Of a DNA stretch of 64,000 bases, positions 31,801 to 40,800 are shown piece after piece. Source of the stretch: CAIVAT01 sp964455285 (GTDB lineage: Bacteria; Bacteroidota; Bacteroidia; Bacteroidales; FEN-979); contig CAYVVG010000014.1 in assembly GCA_964455285.1 (NCBI GenBank), positions 1 through 64,000 of the forward strand, in the 5' to 3' direction. The notes beneath the pieces are model-generated. The model was given only the letters and a program-made list of their open reading frames with translations, ran no database searches and was not told where the DNA came from. Within the stretch, counting starts at the first letter, position 1. The number at the start of each line of letters is the position of its first letter. A program made the position numbers and the translations under genes.

Positions 31801-34800
31801 GCCGGTGTTGATAGTCAGGAACTGAGTCTCATTAACAGCAACGCCATTGCATACGACCACGTCTGTGACCGGGTCAACCTGGCCCAACGGATTCACCGTA
31901 ATGGTGAACTGTTTCGCCGGACCGGTGCAGGAATGGTCCATATAGGTGAACGTCGGGGTCACGGTGATGATTCCGATGATCGGATGATTCACCAGGTTCG
32001 TGGCAATGAACGGTGGAATGTCGCCCGTCCCCGAAGCCACCAGACCGATCGAAGGATTGTCGTTGACCCATTCGTAGGTCACGGTTCCGGATGTATTCGA
32101 CGTGGCGAAAGTAGTTCCGGGATACATATCACCCGTACAGGCCACCTGAGAGGCAGGCTGGAGTACACCGGCTGTCGGATTGACCACGATCAGCATATCG
32201 TCGCTCGGCCCGTCACAAACCACGCCATGGTATTCAAAATGAGGCGTTACCACAATGGTGGCCATGATCGGGTAATTTTGACTGTTGACCGCAACAAAGG
32301 AGGGGATCGGACCGGATCCGGTGGCCGGTAATCCGATCTCCGGGTGGTCGTTGGTCCAGGTATAGGTAGTGGTTCCCACAGTGTTCATCGTCGAGAATCC
32401 GTACTCTGCGGTCACATCGCCGTTGCAATAGAACACATCATAAGGCGAGTTGACCTGGCCGGTCGGGTTAACGAAAATGAAGAAGTACTCGGTGTTGCCG
32501 GTGCAACTGGTTCCGCTGAATTCATAGGTCGGGGTGACGGCAATGGAGGCCCAGATGGGTGCTGTGCCCGGGTTTGTTGCCGTGAATGAGATGTCTCCCG
32601 AACCGCTGCCTGCCAGTCCTATGGCGGGATTGTCGCAATACCATTCGTAGGTGGTCGTTCCGCCGCTGTTGAGCGTGGTAAAAGTGACCGATGCGTTCGC
32701 TCCGTTGCAAACCGTCAGATCGCCGGGATTATTCACCTGCCCCGTCGGATTGACCGTGATGGTGAAAGTTTCCGGGTTCCCTGTGCAATGAATTCCTCCA
32801 TTATCGCCTTCAACCGGGTAATTGAATGTCGGGGTCACCGTGATGGTGGCCACAACCGGCCCGGTTCCGGTATTGATTGCGATAAAAGGATCAATATTCC
32901 CGTTGCCGCTGGCTGCGAGGCCGATCTCCGGATGGTCGTTGGTCCATGCGTAAGTCGTCTGTCCGCCTGTGTTATTGGTGGTAAAGGTCACCGCCGGAGT
33001 GGTTCCGGTGTTGCAGACCACCAGGTCGGTCGGATCATTGACATGGCCGGAGGGGAAGACCGTGATGGAGAAGGTCATCGGCGATCCTTCGCAGGTCACA
33101 CCCAGGTTGGTGAAAGATGGAGTCACCGTGATATTGCCGGTAATGGGGCTGTACCCGCTGTTGGTCGCCGCAAAGTTGATCAGATCACCCGAACCGTTGC
33201 CGGAGAGCCCGATCGAGGGGTTGTCGTTGGTCCATGTAAAACTGGTAGAACCCCCTGTATTTCCCGAAGCGAACATCAGGAATACACCGCCTCCGTTGCA
33301 AACTTCCTGGTTATTGGTGGCATACACATGACCGGCCGGGTTCACCGTGATCGTGAATGTCTCGGGGGTGCCCGCGCAGGCTGTGCCTCCGTTGTCGAAA
33401 TAGGGTGTTACCACAATGGTGGCCACCTCGGGTCCAAGGCCTGGGTTGATCGCTGTGAAAGGTCCGATATTACCCGTCCCGCTACCGTCCAAACCGATGG
33501 TAATGTTGTCATTGGTCCACTGGTACGTGGTAACTCCCCCTCCATTATTGGATGTGAAGTCGACGGAGACAGAATTCCCCGGGCAGAACACAACGTCGGC
33601 GGGATCATTGACATGACCCGACGGGTTGACCGTAATGGTAAACAATTCCGGTGGACCGTCGCAGGTAATGCCGCCGTTCTCGAAATGAGGGGTAACGGTA
33701 AGGTTTGCCACGACCGGTGTCAACCCGGTGTTGATGGCCGTGAAAATGGGTATTTCACCCGATCCGCTCCCTTCCAGTCCGATCGAAGTATTGTCGTTCG
33801 TCCACGAATAGGTAGTAATACCACCGGAACTCAAGGTAGTGAAGCCGGTGGGCACGGTCGTCTCCCCATTGCAATAAATGATATTCGAAACCGGGTTCAC
33901 CTGGGCGGCCGGATTGACTGTGATCGTAAAGTTCACCGGTGTGCCCACGCAGCTTTTCCCATCGTTTTCATAAGTCGCGGTAACGGTGAGGTTGGCGGTG
34001 ACGGGAGCCAGGCCCGTATTGGTCGCAGAGAACAGCGGGATGTCGCCGGTTCCGCCGGACGCCAGTCCGATCGAAGTGTTGTCGTTGGTCCATGCGTAAG
34101 TGGTCACTCCGCCCCCGTTATTGGTTGCAAATGTCACGGAAGCCGGATCTCCGTTGCAATAGTAAAGGTCGCCCGGACTGTTGACCTGGCCGGCCGGATT
34201 CACGGTAATGGTAAAGGTCTCCGGATTGCCCGTGCAGTGGATCCCTACTTCATCTCCACCGGGGTAATTAAAGGTGGGCGTCACCGTGATGGTGGCCACA
34301 ATGGGATTGCTGCCCGCATTGTAGGCGATGAACGGATTGATCACGCCGTCGCCGGAAGCATCCAGGCCGATCTCAGGATGGTCGTTGGTCCAGGAGAATG
34401 TAGTTTCTCCGCCGGTGTTGTTGCTGGTGAACAGGATCGGCGGAACCGATTCAAAATCGCAATAGACCAGATCTGACGGATCGTTGACATGACCCGAGGG
34501 ATACACTGTGATAGAGAAGGTTACCGGTTGGCCGTCGCAGGTCACTCCTCCATAGGTGAAATGCGGAATGACCGTCACATCAGCAAAGACGGGACCTAAT
34601 CCGCTGTTGGTTGCAACAAACTGGATAAGGTCGCCGCTGCCGCTTTCGGGCAGTCCGATGGTGGTGTTGTTATTGGTCCAGGTATAAGTGGTCGTGCCGC
34701 CCGCATTGAGCGTGGTCAGCGGCACAGAAACACTGCCGCCGTTGCAGACCTCCACGTCCATCGGATCGTCCACCTGTCCGTCGGGGTTTACGGTGATCGT

Positions 34801-37800
34801 GAAGGTTTCCGGTGTTCCCGGACAGGGATTGCCTCCGTTTTCAAAATTGGGAGTAACAATGATGGTGGCTACATTCAGTCCGGTCGTCGTGTTCTGGGTC
34901 AGGAAAGGTCCTATGTTGCCGGTCCCTGAGGGGGGAAGCCCGATCGAAGGATTATCGTTTGTCCACTGGTAACTGGTAACTCCTCCGGTGTTGTCGGAAG
35001 AGAAGTCAACCGACAGGTACCCGTCGTTACACATGACCACATCGGTCGGATCGGTAACATGGCCTGAGGGATTGACAGTAATAGTAAACGACTGGGGATC
35101 ACCCACACAGGAAACACCCCCCTCGACCAGGGTCGGGGTGACGGTCAGCGTGGCCACTACCGGGGCCAGGCCGGTGTTCACGGCGTCGAATTCCGGCAGA
35201 TTGCCGGTTCCGCTTACAGCCAGGCCGATGCCGGGAGTGTCGTTCGTCCAGGAATAGGTATAATTTCCAGCGGGAGTGGAGGTAAAAGTGAGGCCGGGGA
35301 AGTGATCGCCGTTGCAGATCACCGGGTTGGCCGGATCATCGACGATGGCGATGGGGTTCACCGTCACACTGCCTGTGAAATAGTAGCTGGATGTCGGCAC
35401 ATCGCAGAAAGGAATGTAATCAGGCGCGCCGAGTGTGTATTCGAGGCCGGTTCCCTGGGTATTCTCAATGAAACTTACTTCGGAGAAAGTGGTTCCACTC
35501 ACAATATTGAACCGAAGTGTAAATAATGTTCCGCCATCAGGAATTGAAACTTCGTCACCCTGCAGCGCTCCATACCCTGAAACACGGAACAATCCGTCGG
35601 GGAAGGTGGTCTCAAGGAACGGATCCCATTCGCCTTCAAAGACCGCGTTACGGCTGATCACCGTGGGGTTGGTCAGTTCTGCCGTGTTATAACCGAAGGA
35701 CAGGGATAAACTGCCGACTTCGGTGAAGGAGGCAACCGTAACCGGGATATCAACGGTAGTGGCACCATTGCAAACATGCACTTCAGCCAGGTCGGATTGC
35801 GGACCGCCGACCAGCACCCTCAGATCTGAATGGTTGAGTTCGATCCAGCACCCAGTCAAAGCAATGGTGGCGGTGACTGCAAAATCAGTCGATTCCGTAA
35901 GTGTGGGGGTCGGCAGATAGATGGTGCCACCGTTGCCAGCGACGGGAGAACCGGCGGGTGCACTATTATAATAGTAGATCAACTGATAATTGACCCCGAT
36001 CTCTGAGTTCTCAACAATAAAGTTTGTACCTGTTCCCGGGCAAATGGGACTGGACTCCACACTCACCGGCAGGTTGTTTGTCGGCAATGGATTCACCGTC
36101 ACGGTCACGCTGTGGGTGTTCGTGCAACCGGTGGCATCCACGGTTTCGGTCAGTGTATATACGGTGGTTTCCATGGGGCTGACCACCGGGTTGGCTTCGG
36201 CAGAGAGGAATCCTGCGGGAACAGAGGTCCAGCTGTAGGAATTCCCAGTGACTGCCGGTGCACCGAGCCCGGTACTTTCTTCCAGGCAGATCGCACGGTC
36301 AGTTCCGGCATTGGCTTCCGGCAACGGGTTGACCGTGACCGTTACACTGTGGGTGTTGTTGCAGCCGGTTTCCGTGATCGTTTCAACCAGCGTGTAAACG
36401 GTGGTCTCTGTCGGAGAAACTGTCGGGTTTGCCTCCGTGGAGGTAAATCCTTCAGGTACCGAGGTCCAGCTGTATGTATTCCCTGCGACGGCAGCCGCTC
36501 CGATCTGCGTGCTTTCGTTCAGACAGATGGCGCGGTCGGATCCGGCAATGGCACCGGGCAGGGGGTTCACGGTCACTGTCACACTGTGGGTGTTGTTACA
36601 GCCGGTTTCGGTGATCGTTTCGATGACAGTGTAAACAGTAGTTTCGGAAGGGCTGACCGTCGGGTTGGCTTCAGTCGAAATAAACCCGGCCGGAACGGAG
36701 GTCCAGCTGTACGTATTTCCGGGTACAGCCGCAGCACCCAGCAGGGTGCTTTCGTTCAGGCAGATGGCACGGTCAATGCCGGCCTCTGCCGCCGGCAACG
36801 GATTAACGGTAACTGTCACGTCATGGGATAAAAAGCACCCCGTGGCCGTGATGGTTTCAGTCAGCGTGTAGGTCGTCGTCTCGGTCGGGCTCACTGTCGG
36901 GTTGGATTCGGTTGAGGTGAATCCGGCAGGCACGGAGATCCAGCTGTAGGTATTGCCGGGCACTGCTTCGGCGCCGAGCTGGGTGCTTTCGTTCAGGCAG
37001 ATGGCACGGTCAGCTCCGGTGTTGGCTTGAGGGAGCGGGTTTACAGTCACCGTAACACTGTGGGTGTTGGTACATTCAGTTTCTGTCACCGTTTCGACCA
37101 GGGTGTACGTGGTGGTCTCCAACGGTGCGACCAGCGGGTTGGCTTCGGTCGAAGTGAACCCGGCGGGCACGGAGGTCCAGCTGTAGGTATTTCCGGTGAC
37201 GGGTTCTGCTCCGATCCGGGTATTGTCGTTGAGACAGATTACCCTGTCGGTGCCTGCCACTGCAGCCGGTAACGGGTTGACGACGGTGGTGACTGAAGCG
37301 GTCCCGGTGCATCCGTTCACATCGGTCACGGTCACGGAGAAGGTTCCTGCCGTCGACACTTCGATGGTCCGGGTCGTCTCGGCCGTGGACCATATATATG
37401 ATACGAATTCACCTGCGTCGAGCACGTTGGAACTGCCTTCACAAATGGAGAGGTCGCCGGCGATGACCGGTACGGCGCTGGATTCGACGGTCACGGTAAA
37501 GCTGCAGGTAACCGAGGTGTTGTAATGGTCATCGGCCGTGTAGAACACCGTGGTGACGCCCAGCGGGAAGTTGTCGCCCGGGTTATAATTGCTGACAAAA
37601 GTAAGCGGGAGGAAGCATTCATCAGGATCGCTGGCTGTCGGGGCCGTCCAGTTCACGTTGGCCGTACAACCGGCAGCATTGGCCGGTACCACGATGTTTG
37701 ACGGGCAACCGGCGATGACCGGGGCGGCATTTCCTTCGTCGGTCAGACGGATTCCCCACGACAGGTTGACGGTGGTTTCAAAGCCATCCACCTGCAGGTA

Positions 37801-40800
37801 ATAGGTCTGGCCGGGGACCAGGCAGAGGGGAGCGATAAATGCCTTGTAGGGCGCTGCGGACTGGGTGGAGTCGTCATTGGCTGCCACCAGGGTAAAGGTG
37901 TTGAAATCGTTGCAGCTGGTGACTGTATAAAGAGCGAATTGATTGTTCCAGAGATTATACAGCGGGTTGTTCCCGATCGAAACGCGCCCGGATGGAGGAG
38001 CGGTGAAGGTGAACCACACCGTGTTACTGATGTTCGATGTGCACCATCCGGTTTGTGTCTCACATCCGGTGGCGGGGGGTACCGGTTCTCCCGGTTCCGT
38101 CGTCATCCCGGAGTTTGTGTAGGGACCGTTCAGGCCGAACGACAGCGGCAGGGCAGTGCAGACATTGTCACCCTGTCCGCTTACGGTCACTGTCAGGCAG
38201 TTGGAAACCGACTGGCATCCGTTTGAACCTGTGATCAGGCAGTGCAGGTAGAAGGTTCCTGCGGCGGTGGGGACCCAGTTCAGAACGTCTGATTGAGCAC
38301 CGGGAAGAGCGCTGAACCCATCGGCACAGCCGGTTCCGGAAACTTCCCACTGGAAGGTCGATCCGGGAGCGTAGTCAACCAGGGTATAGATCGCTCCCTG
38401 GTAAGTCACCCCGGTTGCGGGGCCGTAGATGTTCCCCCCCGGGTAAACCCCTATATTGATGGGCTGCGACATGGTGCAGGAGGTACCGCACTCGTCGGTC
38501 ACGGTGACTGTGAGTGCATAGGTTCCGGCCGGAAGATTCGCGACTACCGTTTTTGCATCCGGGTAGGTATTATTGAAGGGGTCGCTCCAGGCATAATGCA
38601 TGTCAATACCGCCACCGGTGGTATTTGCCGTGACATTAAAATTGGTATAACGGCAGGGTGTTTCATAGGATATACCGGTACAAACAACGGGGGTGAAAAC
38701 TCCGACGGCCACATTTCCGGTCGCCGGGCATCCCATCGGCGAGGTGATGGTCACCGAATAGGTCTCGGGAACCGTAATGCCGTTGGCAGTGACCGGGTTC
38801 GAGGTGGTACCGGTCAAGGTCCCCGATGCGGGATTCTCACTCCATAAATAGGTATAAGGAGCAATCCCACCCGTGAGGGTCACGTCGTAATCCTGGGTCT
38901 CTCCCCAACCGAACGAGGAGGCTCCGCAAGCCTGGTTGCTGAGAACGGCCACGTCGTTGCCACCCACGATGCGCAGGCGGGTTACGCCGTTGACCACACC
39001 GGCCGGTACCGTGAAGGATACCGATACGGTGCCGTTGGAACCCGCGTTCCCCGACGCGCCTATGAATTCGCCGGGGGCGAACGAACCGTCGCGGTTAAAA
39101 TCGATCCAGGCGCCAAAATACTGGTTGGCGTCGGGCCCGAAGGTCACGCTGAGGGTATAGTTCCCCGAAGCCGAGAGGGTTGTCGTGCTGTCGCCGACGG
39201 CGGTAACGTGCAGGTATCGCGGAGGCGTAGAAGTGGACAGATCGCATGCGCTGGCATAGGAATTCAGCGTATTCAGCACGATATGCGCCATATTATCGCC
39301 GCTGCAGCCGCTGGCGTGCAACGACTGGCAATATTCAGCCGGGCCCGTATAAGCGTTGACCTGCAATGTGGAGGTCCCTCCGGGGCATACCGAGGGCGGG
39401 GTGGCCGTGATGCTGGAGATGGTGACAGTGGCTCCGACAGTGATGGAAGTGGTGGCCACCGAGGTGCAGCCGTTTCCGTCGGTTCCTGTCACCGTGTATT
39501 CGGTGTTGGCCGTAGGGTTGGCGTCCACTTCAGCGCCTGAAGTGGCGCTTAAGCCCGCTGCGGGACTCCATGCATAGGTCAGCATGCCCGAAGCGGTGAG
39601 GTGGATAGCCGGTCCTCCCGGAGTACAGTAAGTCGCCGAAAGGGGCGTAACCGATACGGTAGGCACCAGCACCATGAGTTCGGGGGTCGGAAAGGTGGAA
39701 GAGGAGAACGAACAGGTGATCTGACAGACGTAATAGGTAGTTTGGGTCAGGTTCCCCGTTGGTTGTGTCGATGCGGTTCCGAGGTTGGTATAAGGTCCGC
39801 CCGCGACGGTGGAATATTGCCACTGGTAACTGATCCCTTTGTCTGTGTACTCCTGGCTCAGCCCGAGGGTCGTTCCCGTTCCGTAGCAAAGGAAGGAAGG
39901 ACCTGTGATCGTGGAGGCTGCCGGGATCCCCGAACAATTGGGCAGGGGCAGGCCTTCAAATTCATCTGCTCCGAGGTCGGGCGCGGTACCCGTCCCGGGA
40001 TATCCGGGATCTCCCTGGCGGACATCCCCCTCAAAATCCTCGGCATAAGTCGGGATGCTCACCCCGCCGCTTTCGATAGCCGAAGGAATCGTTCCGTCGA
40101 TGTGCAGGTAACTGGCGTCGGAACCGGTGGTTGACAACCAGTTCGGAATCGCGGAGACGGAAGCCGCCTCACGCGGGAAAACCGCTGTCTTGTATTCATT
40201 CAGGATGGTGTAGGCATTGGTCCCGTCATACAGGATATGCCTTGCGATTCCCGGGGCCCCTGCGTGGAACAGGTTGTAGTCGGAGGCAGCGCCGAAATTG
40301 GCCAGATCAGTACCGGAGCGATGGAATGCGACCGTATAGCCGCTTCCCGAAGGCACGGAATGGTTCACAATAATATTGTTGTTCAGAGTCAGTGCCGCCG
40401 TGGTCGCCGTGCTGCTTCCGACTGCGTAAATACCTGCAGATCCGAAATTGGCAGCGGTGGAGCCTGCCGAAAGACGGACCGTGTTGTAATACAGGTTGAA
40501 ACTGGTATTGGCCCCGCTGGAGGCAGTGATGTTGATCCCGCGCACGGCAGGTGCCGCGACGCTCACGATCCCCCCTGCGACCGATTTAAGGTCACCTATG
40601 ATATTATTATACACGTTCGCAGATCCGTTGGCTCCCAGGTTGCCGAGGATCAGTCCGGAAACGATGGCGTTGCCCGTGGAATTGCTCTGAATATCGTAGA
40701 TCTTGTTCTTATGGATGTTCGACGAACTGCCCGAGGAGCTGATACCCGCTACGGCCAGGCCCGACGACTGGATCCCGAAGACCGTATTCTCTTTGAGTAT

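Noticed and set aside
30496..34476. Two long plus-strand frames (611 and 562 codons) opposite the giant gene
   Set aside because: They are antisense to the tandem repeats and look like repeats themselves; codon periodicity of the real gene explains the absence of stops, and no family resemblance is seen.
30152..37277. CRISPR-like regular spacing
   Set aside because: The units are 237-289 bp protein-coding repeats in one frame, not short repeats with unique spacers. No CRISPR array was seen anywhere in the window.
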